Origin: Triticum aestivum
Lineage: Eukaryota; Streptophyta; Magnoliopsida; Poales; Poaceae
Length of the DNA stretch: 64,000 nt
Direction: 5' to 3'
Assembly (NCBI RefSeq): GCF_018294505.1
Contig: NC_057804.1
Coordinates: 249,606,156-249,670,155 of the forward strand
In this document: piece after piece, positions 24,149-36,470 of the stretch
Layout: every line of letters begins with the position of its first letter
Numbering within the stretch: the first letter of the stretch is position 1
The notes under the pieces: generated by a model
What the model was told of the DNA's origin: nothing
What the model saw: only the letters and a program-made list of their open reading frames with translations
The model's database searches: none
Made by a program: the position numbers and the translations under genes

Positions 24149-25050
24149 TGACCTTTCCTTGTTTCAAGCATATTTTGTGCAGTTCAACTAAAATAAAATG
24201 CTATCACTGCTTTGACAATTCAGTAACACTGTACAAAAAGAAATGACTTACCATTACATCATGATGCAGGTATGAAATCGACAGGAATTAGAGACAAACA
24301 TGCAGACCTCCTCCGATAACACGATGAACATTAATTTTAACAAAGGTGTGACTAGCTTTACCGGCATAATTTGAGTGAACTCTACACCCTCTGTTCCTTA
24401 ATATAAGACATTTTCGCAGTTCAATTTAAAGTACCCAAACGTCTAGTATTTAGAAAAACAGGTAGTAGTTCTCTTGAGCACATATCTAGGAAAGCTTGCC
24501 AAACCTTATATATGTCCATATGCAAATGCTACACCACTCGAATAGTACAAATATACACTAAACCAGTGGCTAGTGCAGCAGTAGAGTAGTTTTTTTATTA
24601 TGGGGTACAATACAATGGTTTTACTAAACATATTTCCATAAGCTAGCACTAGAAGATTTCTATAAGCATTAACTATACAAAATGTAAAGGTAACAAGTTT
24701 AAGCATTGGTATACTAGTTGTGCAACAACATTAAACCGAATACAAAAGTCTGAAGGTAACTAGCTTATTAACTAATGACAGTATAAAAAATTGCAAACCA
24801 TGTACCTTGAAGGTAAATATCATTTCAAACTCGAGGGGGCCTAAAAATTGCTATCCCAATCTTGATAATTGGTCAAACATAAAAACTTGATCAAACAAAT
24901 CAAGAAAACAACTGGAGGATCCCACTCTTGACCTTTCCTATTCTGTTCATAATTTTTTGTGCAGTTTAACTGAAATAGAATGACATCAGCGCCTTGGCAT
25001 TTTAGTGACACTGTACAAAATAATTGACTTATCTCATGTAAGTGAGGTAT
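24149..25050. repeat. Local duplication in low-copy DNA
   Basis: About 130 bp at 24149-24278 (GACCTTTCC...TTTTGTGCAGTT...GGTATGAAAT) recurs at about 24930-25055. The sequence following each copy (TATAAGCATTAAC...GGTATACT.GTTGTGCAAC) recurs at 24660-24740 and, across the solo LTR, at 30155-30240. The first copy has about 380 bp extra between the two parts. Confidence 0.65.
24385..24465. mobile_element. Short Stowaway-like MITE
   Basis: About 81 bp between TA dinucleotides. The ends (CACCCTCTGTTCCTTAATAT and ...TTTAGAAAAACAGGTAG) are imperfect inverted repeats that resemble the Stowaway terminus CTCCCTCYGTTCC. Confidence 0.6.
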
Positions 25051-28000
25051 GTAATTGTCACGCCCAATATGCGACCCTATCCAAAAGGAACTCGAAGGTC
25101 CCACCAAGGATAGACCCGCATATTGAAACGCTTTTGCAAGGTGGATATCATTACATCAACATTACATAATAGATGGGGATACATACATAAGGCATACAAT
25201 GCCACACGAATACAACATCACCATACATAAGATCAACATCCGACTATGGATGAAACACAAAAAGAAGCTCAAACGACATCCACCCTGCTAGCCCAGGCTG
25301 CCAACCTGGAACCTATCCCCTGATCAAAGAAGAAGCAGAAGAAGAACTCAACGCAAGCAAGCATCGCTCTCGCGTCATGATCATCGCATAACCTGTACCT
25401 GCAACTGTTGTTGTAGTAATCTGTGAGCCACGAGGACTCAGCAATCCCATTACCATGGGTATCAAGACTAGCAAAGCTTAAAGGGTAAGGAAAGGATAAG
25501 TGGTGAGGCTGCCGCAGCGACTAAGCATGAATGGTGGCTAACATACGCAAACAAGAGCGAGAAGAGAGCAAGTGGAACGGTCGTGAAGCTAGCAATGATC
25601 AAGAAGTGATCCTGAACTCCTACTTACGTCAAACATAACCCAAAAACCATGTTCACTTCCTGGACTCCGCTGAAAAGAGACCATCACGGCTACACACACG
25701 GTTGATGCGTTTTAATTCGGATCTGGTGTCAAGTTATCTACAACTAGACATTAAAAAATTCCCATCTGCCTATAACCGCAAGCACGGCTTTCGAAAGATT
25801 ATACCCTGCAAGGGTGTCCCAACTTAGCCCATGATAAGCTCTCGCGATCAACGAAGGATATACCTTCTCCCAGGAAGACCCGATCAGACTCAGAATCCCG
25901 GGTTACAAGACATTTCGACAATGGTAAAACAAGACCAGCAAAGCCTCCCGCTGTGCCGACAAATCCCGATAGGATCTGCACATATCTCGTTCTTAGGGCA
26001 CACCCGATGAGCCAGACGTCGGGTTGGCATAGACCCTGGTTGCCCAGGGGGCACCGGACATCGCTCGGTTTGGACCAACACTTAGACAAGCACTGGCCCG
26101 GGGGGGGGGGGTAAAATAAAGATGACCCTCGAGAGCGCGACTCCCAAGGGAAAAAGGGCTAGGTGAGGCAAATGGTAAAACCAAGGTTGGGCCTTGCTGG
26201 AGGAGTTTCATTCAAAGCGAACTGCCAAGGGGGTCCCATAAATCACCCGACCGCGTAAGGAACGCAAATTCCGGGAACATAACACCGGTATGACGGAAAC
26301 TAGGGCGGCAAGAGTGGAACAAAGCACCAGGCAAAAGGCCGAGTCTTCCACCCTTTACCAAGTATATAGATGCATTAATAATATAAGAGATATTGTGATA
26401 TCCCAACCAAAATCCTGTCCACCATGGAGCAATCTTCAACTTCACCTGCAACTAGCAACGCTATAACAGGGTTGAGCAAAGCGGTAACATAGCCAAGCAA
26501 CGGTTTGCATAGGAAAGGTGTCAAAGGTTAGAGGTTCATGGCAATATGGGAGACTCGATAAACAGGTGATAGGTAGCGCAGCATAGCGATAGAACGAAGC
26601 AACTAGCATAGCAATGATAGTAGTGAGATCCAGGGTAGCGGTCATCTTGCCTGAAATCCTGCAAGGAAGAAGAACGAGTCCATGAAGAAGACGAACGGGT
26701 GAAGCCAAACCAAGCATAGACGAACGAATCCTCACGATCGCAACGAAACAGGAACTAACAAGAAGAAGCACACAACATGGTAAAAACACCACACATGAAC
26801 ATGACATGAAGCTCAACCAAGCATGATGCAAGACAAGGCTATATGAAGCTACTCATGGCAAGAGATGATGCAAACAAACGCAACACATCAAGGCAAGTTT
26901 AAATGAGGCCGGGAACAACATATAACAATTCCGGTAAGTCCTCATATGCATATTTCGAAATTAGTCCAGATCTGAATAAACCTTATGTTCAAATTGTTAA
27001 ACAACAAGTTAAGATGCACCAAGATGATCTACACGAGATTCTAGTCAAGTTCCATATAAAGTTCACTTAGTTCAGGGCTACGACCTAGAAGATATGAGCA
27101 AAACAAGTTAAACATGGCATTGATGCAAAATGCATACAAACATCAAGCAAACACCTCAAAACAAGGATGCAACATGATAATATGAAACTACATGCAATTC
27201 TAAGCAAGTTTCATATAGAGCACACTCAAAACGGAGCAACGGTTCAACACATACTCTATACAAGTCACAACAACAATCTGTCCAAAACAGCAACTAGGCA
27301 TCTTGCAAGCATCAAAACAGCATGCTACGGCACCTCAACATAATAACAAAAGGCATGGTCATGATGTACAGGTAAAGCATAACAAAACATGAACACTGAG
27401 CTATCTCCAGAAATCACTAGAACATGCTCAAACACAGATGGCAAGATTGCAAGTAATAACAATTCAGACTTTGCAGAAAATAACATCAGGTTGCAATGTT
27501 TAGAGCTATCAAACAACATGTTATAGGAACTTATCATGGCAAACAAAGGCATGGCATGACACTACTAAATGCATAGAACAAAAGTCCTTTAGTGACCATG
27601 AGCCAAAAAGGAACAGAAAATATGATGGCGCCCATGTAAACATAGCAAGTTATATTACAGATTCAAACATGGCAGGAACAACGATACGAAGGCATGTAGA
27701 TGAGCTTGTACCACTCACCACAGAGAAATACATGGCATGGAAAGGCAACCAACAGTAAGAAGACATGTTTATGAAGCTAAGCATGGCAAGAGCAAGTTCA
27801 TAGCATGCAAGGATCAACTACAACAAGCTTGGCAAAATTAAATAACATGTAAACAATCTACCACGAAACATCTTGAAGAAAAAGTAGAGCACGAAAATGA
27901 CATGCTAGACTACTCCATAATTTCAAACAGGGGTATGAATGGATAGAGAACAACCATATGTTCAAAACATCCTTACAGAAGTAGCTCAAAATATGCATGG

Positions 28001-28171
28001 ATCTCTCTATAGCATCAAGTTTACATGGCATCAAAATAACAGCAGAACAGGGACTCAAATCAGCAATATCACGAAGCCTAGTTTGCATGCTTGTGCTAGT
28101 CACCACATTGATCACAAAAATACATGGTAAGCACCTCTGTAAAGAATACATGGCATATATCAAAAGCCTGG

Positions 28172-28766
28172 GCCCCGATCGAGCCAATATGTCGATCGAT
28201 AACGTTTAAGCTCCTTGTCCCCAAGATCTTCCATGAAAAAAGCCATTGAATTAACTAAAAAAGCAGATATAAGGGGAGTAAAAGTAAAAATTGCAGGTCG
28301 TCTTGGAGGAAAAGAAATTGCACGCGCCGAATCAGGAGATGACAATTTGAGCTTCAATATGAGATGCCAATGATGCATTCAAAAAGGAATGAGTGCCGCA
28401 CTTCACTCCCACCTATTGATATTGATCTTACCTTACCTCAAGAAGTTATTCGTTTAGGTCTCGATTACCAATTGATACTAGTGTTTATCTAGTCCAACTT
28501 GAATGAAGGAAGAGGGATGGCTATTCCCACATGTTGATCTTGATAAAATGTGCGGCGGTAAGCAACTAATAATCTCGATGCAGGACTACCGTTCCCATAG
28601 GTTCCTCCTCCAAAACCTTCTTAGGCGAAAAAGACTGGAAGGGCTTATTCCCAAGGGCTCCCATATAAAACGTATAGTCAGTGGGTTGAGTGCTATCAAC
28701 CAGATAAGGGAGAATGGAGCTTCCCGTCTATGAACTAATCGATCGACTATATCGTATCGAGCTCAA
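28172..28766 (+). other. Probable organelle-derived DNA inserted in the solo LTR
   Basis: Sequence character changes sharply from the tandem-like, CA-rich LTR to unrelated DNA, then returns at about 28767. It contains a piece of the plastid rps3 gene (28233-28332). The rest (28380-28735) includes a 76-codon frame and is not identified; mitochondrial intergenic DNA, which often carries plastid pieces, would fit. The exact borders are estimated by eye. Confidence 0.55.
28233..28332 (+). pseudogene. rps3: Plastid ribosomal protein S3 fragment
   Basis: Translation gives [20 protein letters not shown] followed by [12 protein letters not shown], which matches the C-terminal KH-type part of plastid S3 as I know it. 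Homology then stops abruptly at about 28332. The fragment is about 33 codons of a protein of over 200, so it is non-functional and marks plastid-to-nucleus (or plastid-to-mitochondrion-to-nucleus) transfer. Confidence 0.75.
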
Positions 28767-30154
28767 AGGTTTGTGCAACTTATCTATCAAGCCACACACA
28801 CATGTAGACATCAACCTCATAGGATGCACACATCAACCATGGCAAAAAAGACAAATGAGCATGTTATAACAGGTTCACCAGATTAACATCATGAAGCACT
28901 CTTGCAACAATGATTCAGGCATCAAGATGAACTCAAATGAACATGATGCAATGGAATGAAATGATGTACTCGTTGAGACCAACAATTTGACATATTACAC
29001 GCACGAAACGGAGCTACGGATGCAGAGATATGATGCGATGAACATGGCATGATAATGACAAATTAACTTTGGGACTTAGTGGATTTTCGGGGTCAACCTT
29101 CGCACGAAAAACGAAGATGGCTGGGGTTCTCGCCGGAGCAGGGGAAGAAGACGGCCGGAGAGACTCGGGGACGAGGGGAGCAGCCAGATCTGGGACGAGG
29201 ACGGCGGCAAGGAGCAGATCCCGGCGGTGGCTGCCGGATCCGGGCGCGGGCGACGCCGGGGCGCGGAGCTCGAGCTCCGGCGAGCTAGAGCAGGAGCTCC
29301 CCGGTGGAGCTCAGGGCTCTAGCGCGGACGGGCTCGGGCGCTGGGCGATGAGGGCGGTGGTGCACGGCGCGGAGGCACGCCGGCGAGGTGCCGCGGCGAG
29401 GCGCGGGGCGGCGCCCGGCCAGAGGCGGCGAACGGCGGCGACGGGCGGAGGCGGAGGACCGCTCGGGCGGCGGCGCGGATCGTGCCCGCGCGCGCCCCGG
29501 ATGTGCTCCGTGGACCGGCAGCGTGGGGCGGCGGCGGGAGGCCACGTGGCGCGCGATGGTTGGCTGCGGGCGCGGCGGCGGACGTGTCCGACGCGGAGAG
29601 GGAGGAGATTTAGGGTTTCGGGGGAAAAACATCCGCGGATTTGGATGGGGAGGGCATATTTATAGTTTCTGGGAGCTAGCAGAGTCCAAATGAGGAGCGG
29701 TTTTTGCCCACACGATCGTGATCGAACGACCGAGAGCATGGAGGGGAGTTAGATGGGTTTTGGGCCAATTTGGAGGGGTGTTGGGCTGCAAAGAGAGAGG
29801 GGCTTTTACGGTTACCTGGTTAACCGTTGGAGTACCAAACAAACTCCAAATGGCACAAAACTTGACAGGCGGTCTACCGTTGCTATACCAAGGCCGCTTG
29901 GCAAACCTCGGGCCATTCCGAGAAAGTTCAACACCCGCTCACAATGAGAGACAAAAGGGGAACGCCGGAGGGCATAGGAGTGCCGGATTGCAAAACGGAC
30001 AATGGGGAAAATGCTAGGATGCATGAGACGAACACGTATGCAATGCAATGCACATGATGACATGATAAAATGCAACACGCAAGCAAATGACATGGCAACG
30101 ACGGTGAATAACTGGCGGACACCTAGCGCATCGGATCCGGGGCGTTACAGTAAT

Positions 30155-31728
30155 CTATAAGCATTAACCGTCCAAAATCTGAAGGTACTAACAAGTTTCA
30201 TCGTTGGTATACTGGTTGTGCAACAACATTAGAATGCCTTAGCTGAAAAATCTTTAATACATCCACAATCAACATCTAACCCTGAAATAATCAGTGACAT
30301 TAAATGGCATTGCTTAAATTTATTGGTGGCATTAGACTGAGTGCGACATTAGTTAAATGTGGCATCACTTTAGGAGTAGCATTGCTTGACTTTACCGGTG
30401 GCGCTATACAAACAACAAAAAATGGCAATAAGAGCATGGGTGGCCCATTCGGACAGTGGGTGCACGAGTATGATGTACCTCCACAGACGCAGAAAGTGGT
30501 GAGGGAGGGATGGTTTCCTAGAGCAATAAATATCCAGGCGGCATATGTGGATTACCTCCCAATTTTGTTCTCTACATTTTTCCTGTGTGAGGACAACAAA
30601 CCGATCGACCTAATAATTCTCTACTGCGTTGTCATGCCTTTCTACCCTTTTTCAACCCAGAGACATGAGATTTGTTCCTTAGCTACTGATTTTTTCCCTT
30701 TTCAACCTAGATGCGGGTTCGATACCTAGTCTCTGCGATAGTAAGTTCTCCCTTCATTTCCTTATTCAACCCAGACATGGTTTGGTATGCATGAAGCAGG
30801 GTTTCCTTTACTAGTGCAAATTAAGGTTTTTGTCTGCGTGACCAGGAGAGCAGAGGATAGCAAATTGGGGAGATGGTGGAATGGAAAAAGATCCACATGC
30901 AGCAATGTGCCAGATGGGGCAATAGAACAAGGGTATGGTTCGAAAAGAGGGAGCATACTTGAGGGCCGGCGGGAAGTGGCTTAGCTCGTGGTCGTCGTCC
31001 TCTGCACACACTACGTCAGCGAGCTTGGGGACGGAGGCCATCCCGCGCGGGCGCTAGGTCTGAGAGGATGACCTTGTCGTCAGTGTGTGACCTCTCTCAC
31101 CGGCGATGAGTGCGTCAATGTTGCACGTCCTTCTTTTCCCGAAGGACGGGATCCTGGCGGATCTGTGACCACCGGTGAGGAGCGAGAGAGAGAGAGGGGA
31201 CACTGGCATCTTTTTTAGATCTGGAGAGAGGATGATAGTGTGAGAAGCAAGTGGGCAGCCCTTAGCAAGCAAGCGCTGAAGCTCCAAGCTATATATTTTT
31301 TTGATACTAGTACTAGAGGTGGAGTAGTGGTAGAGTAGATTATCTTTTCTCTGCATACAATACCAATTAGTTGTGCTTCAAAACAGAACGACACGTCATT
31401 AAAAAATAAAGTCGAAAAATAATGTGGCACCTCGGGCCAATGCGGCCAGTTTGCATTTTGCACGAGTAATGACACACCATGTTTCGTTGACATGTGGTCC
31501 CGTTCCAACATGTTAGGGAGACAACGGCAAGTACTTTTGTACAATTTTTTAATGGACGTCTATGTAGGCCGGGGCACCTGTTCCTGTATCGTGGCAACCG
31601 TCCATCGCCTCTTCGCCTTTCCCACTCGATTTGGAACTGCTGTCGCCCACTCTTCCTCCCTCCATTTGCCTTCACCCTTCCTTCTGCCATTGTTCGATCT
31701 TCATCTCCATGGAGGGAACAGGCCAGAA
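30155..31728. other. Low-copy region upstream of DUF295-like pseudogene
   Basis: No confident gene. A 141-codon frame (30304-30729, plus) has no recognised domain. On the minus strand, a short possible first exon reads MASVPKLADVVCAEDDDHEL from an ATG at 31041 with good start context (GGGATGG) and a possible GTATG donor about 85 bp downstream, but no following exon could be found. Confidence 0.35.
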
Positions 31729-33104
31729 ATGACCCCGTTATTCTTGCCTGATCTGAAAGATGATGCAATGGAGGAACTCATTGATTGGTGCGATGTCATC
31801 ATGTCGGCTAGCATGGCAGGTTCTTCAAGACCATTCTCGACTCAACAAATAACATCATTACAAAGAACCCAGGGGTCCAGGAGTGGTTTGTCTCCCCTAT
31901 GTTCTTCACCATGACCATGCTCGCTGGAGCGGGGACGACGAAAGCTTAGCCTTGTGCTGCCACTTGATAATGATATGTGTGATGTTAATATGCCATCGCT
32001 TAAGGGTAAGGCTTGGGCAGGCACAAATGGAGATTGGGTTGTTTATCTTGGGTACAACTGCGAGTGGGAACTTGTGAGTGTGTACACTCATCACCGGGTT
32101 CCACTTCCAAAAATCTCAGAGTGCCCTGAGGTTGAGCACACATATGATCTACGTACGTTCAAATACGATCATGGTGACTATCGTCTACAGAAGATAGCAA
32201 TTTGTCGAGTTCCCAACCGCTCTTGGGATTACATGAACCATCATGTTGTTGCTATCTTCGACAAGATTGTTGCCGTCCTTACTTACAAGCCTCGATGGAT
32301 ATTTGTCAAAAATCAATTTATGTACATGGATGAGTACTGTGATGCAATTCAATATGAGCGTCTTGTGTTTGCTACCACCACTCGTGGCACTGTTTTTGCA
32401 AGGAATCCTTATTGTTTTGGTACATTTGTCTTCCGCCGTAATTAAAATTGTTTCATCCATGTGCATGCGAGTTAGTATCCCCATACTAATTAACTCTCTT
32501 GTTTTTGCAAGGTCCTATGATCATTCCAGCACCTATACTTGAAAGAAATTATAACCAAGGGGGAGATGACGATGGTGATGATCACGAGCATGAGGACAAG
32601 CAAGACCTACATACTCAGTGGCGCCTGGCAACTTATTCCGATGGATCACCTCTTCTTGTATGTATACAAGGCACTTCTGATGTTACTAAGGAAGCGGGTG
32701 TTGTCTCCCATGGTCGCACTCTCCGGACCTATTCCAACATCCCTTGCGGCGTATTTGGGATGGATACTAGTGTGCTAGCACCAACACCTTCTGCCTGGTT
32801 CTGTATTGATAGTCTTGGAGAAAACTCCCTCTTCCTTGGACAAAACTATCCAATGACGGTGAAAGGAGATCCAACTACTGCTGGCACAACGTTAGTACCA
32901 TTTATGAGAAGCAACTATATCTATACCTCGGACATTGCTATGGTTGCCTACCATAGCTATGACAATGTGTGTCCTGATATAGGCCACTTCAGCCTAGATG
33001 ATGAGACCTGCGTTGGTCTCGATATTGACAATAGCTGGCTCTATCCAAAGAATCACTTATGGTTCAAAGGAAGCGTTTTCAATGCAAAGGATTGGTTGAC
33101 CTGA
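31729..33104 (+). pseudogene. DUF295 / KIB1-4 beta-propeller-type protein, pseudogene
   Basis: Resembles the plant DUF295 (KIB1-4 beta-propeller) family, often found as F-box or kinase-inhibitor-block proteins. Landmarks: GDWVVYLGYNCEWELVSVYT followed by HHRVPLP, then ERLVFATTTRGTVFARNP, and in exon 2 WFCIDSLGENSLFLGQNY and NHLWFKGSVFNAKDW at the end. A 74-bp intron with GT..AG ends (32438-32511) joins the two main frames in phase. Upstream of about 31954 the frame shifts at least twice (near 31822 and 31945) and contains a stop, so the N-terminal part is broken. No F-box can be seen. Confidence 0.65.
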
Positions 33105-33119
33105 AGTTTATTTCATCGC

Positions 33120-33251
33120 TTTGATATAGGCCACTTTAGCTTGGATGGTGAGTCTTGCGTTGGTTTCAATATTGACAATAGTTGGCCCTTCCGAGAGGCT
33201 TACTTATGGTTCAAAGCAAGCATTTCCAACGCTGAGGGTTGGTTGAGCTGA
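33120..33251 (+). pseudogene. Tandem copy of the DUF295-like gene's last ~40 codons
   Basis: Directly after the stop at 33104 the sequence again encodes the end of the same protein: DIGHFSLDGESCVGFNIDNSW and ...LWFKASISNAEGWLS then a stop at about 33251. It is homologous to the last 40 residues of the gene above but diverged, so it is a partial tandem duplication of the 3' end. Confidence 0.8.
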
Positions 33252-34528
33252 AGTACATTTCATTGCTTGTTATTTGTTGTGTGATAAAAAATTTAGTATT
33301 TACTAGAATGTTTTGTTGGAAATAATCTATAATCCAACATGTATCCTCGTTGTCATTGTGTGTTGATGACTTGTATGTAATGAATGGTACATTTGCATAT
33401 CCATGTGATGAACTCAATTTATGAATGGTTTTCGAGTCACTTCTTAGAGTGTGAGTATCATCGTAGTATAGCCAACATTCGGTTATATGAATTTGCCACA
33501 TCACATAGAGCCAACCTAATAGTATGGTAGTACAATAGTTAGTCCTAGTAATAGTATACCATCAACTAGAGCTAGGTGTCGCATGGAGGTCGAGAAATAT
33601 GGTGATAGCGTGAGGTGGGCTTGTACGTATGATGTAGGCACAGGGCTTGTCGTGTTTCCTACTCCTCCGGTCTAAATGTGCAGAAGATTTGGTTGAGTTC
33701 TTCCTCCTTTTGCCGACACGTGGGACATCTAGCATCTAGGTCGTGTCATGCAAGAAAATGGAATTCTAGTTGAAGGCACGTGATGTGCATCTTGGGTGAA
33801 ACTATAGATAGAATCTTACTCTTGAGTAACTCCAAAAGCGGACACCGAAGATCTTTATTGCATTTGTTTTTCATCACCAGCATGTCGAGGTGAAAGATGT
33901 GCAGGTTCAGTGGGTCGTCTTGTGTTTTCACTGACATGTGGGACCGAATGTGAGCAAACAGATGATGGGTACACTCCTCGCGTCTGCTAGCTGGCTGAGA
34001 GAGAGGAGGGCTGAGCAAGGACTCCTGGAAATTTCATGACAATGTGAGTAGTACTAGTGGTGTATAGTACTCCTGGAGAGATAATGTGTTCGCTCTACGT
34101 AACCAGCACCTCGATATAGTGGTGTGGCATGGGCCATCACTAGCATTCACGTCTAGCAGAACGGCACACGCCACCCACACGAGTCCCATCTGACACCATT
34201 TTTCCTGGAGTTCGTGCTACAACTATATCTTCTCCCTCCTATTTTCTCTAACTCAGCCATCACGCGATGGGCGGGGTGGGGGTTTGCTGATGGTCGATTT
34301 GCTCAACTGTGGTCCCACTTGTAAGTGAAAATGCAACACAACGTGCATTCCCTCTTGAGCGGCATCCCGAACCAACCATGTGGGGATGCGACGCGAACAC
34401 GGCAGGCTTTTCCTTTTGAACTTGTAACTTGTAAAATTTGGTTCTGCTCCTTGGCGCGACCGATAGATAGAAATAATGATTTTCCCTAGAGTAATGAGAA
34501 GTTTGGTTCTGGCACGGTTCATGCATGG
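33252..34528. other. Intergenic region
   Basis: About 1.3 kb without a supportable gene. Short frames have no recognisable domain. The right end is bounded by a MITE. Confidence 0.5.
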
Positions 34529-34530
34529 TA

Positions 34531-34690
34531 CTCCCTCCATTCCTAAATATTTGTCTTTCTAGAGATTTTAATAAGTGACTACATATGGAGAAAAATGAGT
34601 GAATCTACACTCTAAAATATGTTTATATACATCCGTATGTGGTAGTCCATTTGAAATCTCTAAAAAGACAAATATTGAGGAACAGAGGAT
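34531..34690. mobile_element. Stowaway MITE
   Basis: A 160-bp element between TA dinucleotides (34529-34530 and 34691-34692). Termini CTCCCTCCATTCCTAAATAT and, at the other end, the complement of the same with changes. The interior is a near-perfect foldback (TCTTTCTAGAGATTT against AAATCTCTAAAAAGA). Confidence 0.88.
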
Positions 34691-34803
34691 TACGTATGAA
34701 AATTATGAAGTTGATGCGAAAGGTAAGATAATCAATATACTACTACATGGAATTGACGGAAAGATAAAGATACATACGGATCCATCAACGACATCCTCAC
34801 GCC

Positions 34804-35030
34804 CTAGTGCGCCGGGTCACCAACCGACGTGTGAGGAGGAGCGGTGTTGGCGGTGAGCTCAACGTGCTTCTGAACAATGCCATCCAAGGTTGCCCTGCAG
34901 TCCAAGAAGGCCCGCGTCCTGTCATCCTCCTCTTGCACGTAGTAGTCCATGTGGACGATGTGCTCATAGACATGGGTGATTATGTCAATGGTGTCTTGCT
35001 GCGTCAGGCGCTGCGCGGTGAGTGCGACCT
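34804..35030 (-). pseudogene. Unknown minus-strand host gene, 3' half
   Basis: The C-terminal part of the gene that starts at 44936, separated from it by the Athila-type element. It encodes ALTAQRLTQQDTIDIITHVY and then ...DYYVQEEDDRTRAFLDCRAT, a largely helical, soluble-looking chain ending at a stop at about 34804. When the GACCT target duplication is counted once, the frame runs directly on from the 5' half. I do not recognise the family. Confidence 0.65.
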
Positions 35031-36452
35031 TGATAACCTACAAGTATAGGGGATCGCAACAGTTTTCGAGGGTAGAGTATTCAACCCAAATTTGTTGATT
35101 CGACACAAGGGGAGCCAAAGAATATTCTCAAGTATTAGCAGCTGAGTTGTCAATTCAACCACACCTGGAAACTTAATATCTATAGCAAAGTGTTTAGTAG
35201 CAAAGTAATATGATAGTGCTGGAAACAGTAACAAAAGTAAAGACAACAAAAGTAATGTTTTTGGTATTTTGTAGTGATTGTAGCAGTAGCAACGGAAAAG
35301 TAAATAAGCGAGAACCAGTATATGGAAAACTCGTAGGCAATGGATCAGTGATGGATAATTATGCCGGATGTGGTTCGTCATGTAACAGTTACAACATAGG
35401 GTGACATAGATCTAGCTCCAGTTCATCAATGTAATGTAGGCATGTATTCCGTCAATAGTCATACGTGCTTATGGAAAAGAAATTGCATGACATCTTTTGT
35501 CCTACCCACCCGTGGCAGTGGGGTCCTATTGGAAACTAAGGGATATTAAGGCCTCCTTTTAATAGAGATCCGGAACAAAGCATTAGCACATAGTGAATAC
35601 ATGAACTCTTCAAACTATGGTCATCACCGGGAGTGGTCCCGATTATTGTCACTTCGGGGTTGCCGGATCATAACACATAGTAGGTGACTATAGACTTGCA
35701 ACATAGGATCAACAACACACATATATTCATGAAAACATAATAGGTTCAGATCTGAAATCATGGCACTCGGGCCCTAGTGACAAGCATTAAGCGTAGCGAA
35801 GTCATAGCAACATCAATCTCAGAACATAGTGGATACTAGGGATCAAACCCTAACAAAACTAACTCGATTACATGATAAATCTCATCCAACCCATCACCGT
35901 CCAGCAAGCCTACGATGCAATTACTCACGCACGGCGGTGAGCATCATGAAATTGGTGATGGGGGATGGTTGATGATGACGACGGCGACGAATCCCCCTCT
36001 CCGGAGCCCCGAACGGACTCCAGATCAGCCCTCCCGAGAGAGACTAGGGCTTGGCGGCGGCTCCATATCGTAAAACGCGATGAAACTTTCTCTCTGATTT
36101 TTTTCTCTCCGAAAGCCAATATATGGAGTTGGGTTGGCGTCGGAGGGCCACCAGGGGGCCCACGAGGTAGGGCGGCGCGCCCAGGGGGGAGGGGCGTGCC
36201 CCCCACCCTCATGGACAGGGTGTGGGCCCCCTGGTCTTCATCTTTGGTGATGATTTTTTATTATTTATTCTAAGATATTTCGTGGAGTTTCAGGTCATTC
36301 CGAGAACTTTTGTTTTCTGCACATAAAACAACACCATGGCAATTCTGCTCAAAACAGCGTCAATCCGGGTTAGTTCCATTCAAATCATACAAGTTAGAGT
36401 CCAAAACAAGGGCAAAAGTGTTTGGAAAAGTAGATACGACGGAGACGTATCA
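35031..36452 (-). repeat. Athila-type element 3' LTR (1,422 bp)
   Basis: On the minus strand starts TGATACGTCTCCGTCGTATC and ends AGGTTATCA; many scattered substitutions relative to the 5' LTR. Confidence 0.9.
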
Positions 36453-36470
36453 ACTCCCCCAAGCTTAAAC
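36453..36470 (-). promoter_or_regulatory. 3' polypurine tract
   Basis: The minus strand reads AAGCTTGGGGGAGT directly before the 3' LTR. Confidence 0.85.

Larger units (their letters stand above)
23852..25050. other. AT-rich intergenic or intronic DNA
   Basis: Low-copy-looking AT-rich sequence without a supportable gene. It holds a short Stowaway-like MITE (24385-24465) and segments that recur at about 24930-25050 and 30155-30240. One 67-codon frame (23880-24083) has no recognisable domain. Confidence 0.5.
25056..30149 (-). mobile_element. Solo LTR of a LARD-like element, 5.1 kb
   Basis: A 5,094-bp unit flanked by TSD GTAAT (25051-25055 and 30150-30154). On the minus strand it starts TGTAACGCCCCGGATCC and ends GGGCGTGACA, proper LTR ends. 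No second copy, primer site or polypurine tract is present, so it is read as a solo LTR. Its length, a GC-rich block (29090-29640) and a start motif like TGTNACNNCCC resemble the LARD at 1091-13435, but the sequence belongs to a different family. It contains a foreign insert at about 28172-28766. Confidence 0.85.

Noticed and set aside
29069..29739. Long Arg/Pro-rich ORFs on both strands in the 5.1-kb solo LTR
   Set aside because: Same GC-rich composition artefact as in the LARD LTR.
30304..30729. 141-codon plus-strand ORF in the low-copy region
   Set aside because: No recognisable domain, no clear gene structure around it; mentioned only as part of the region.
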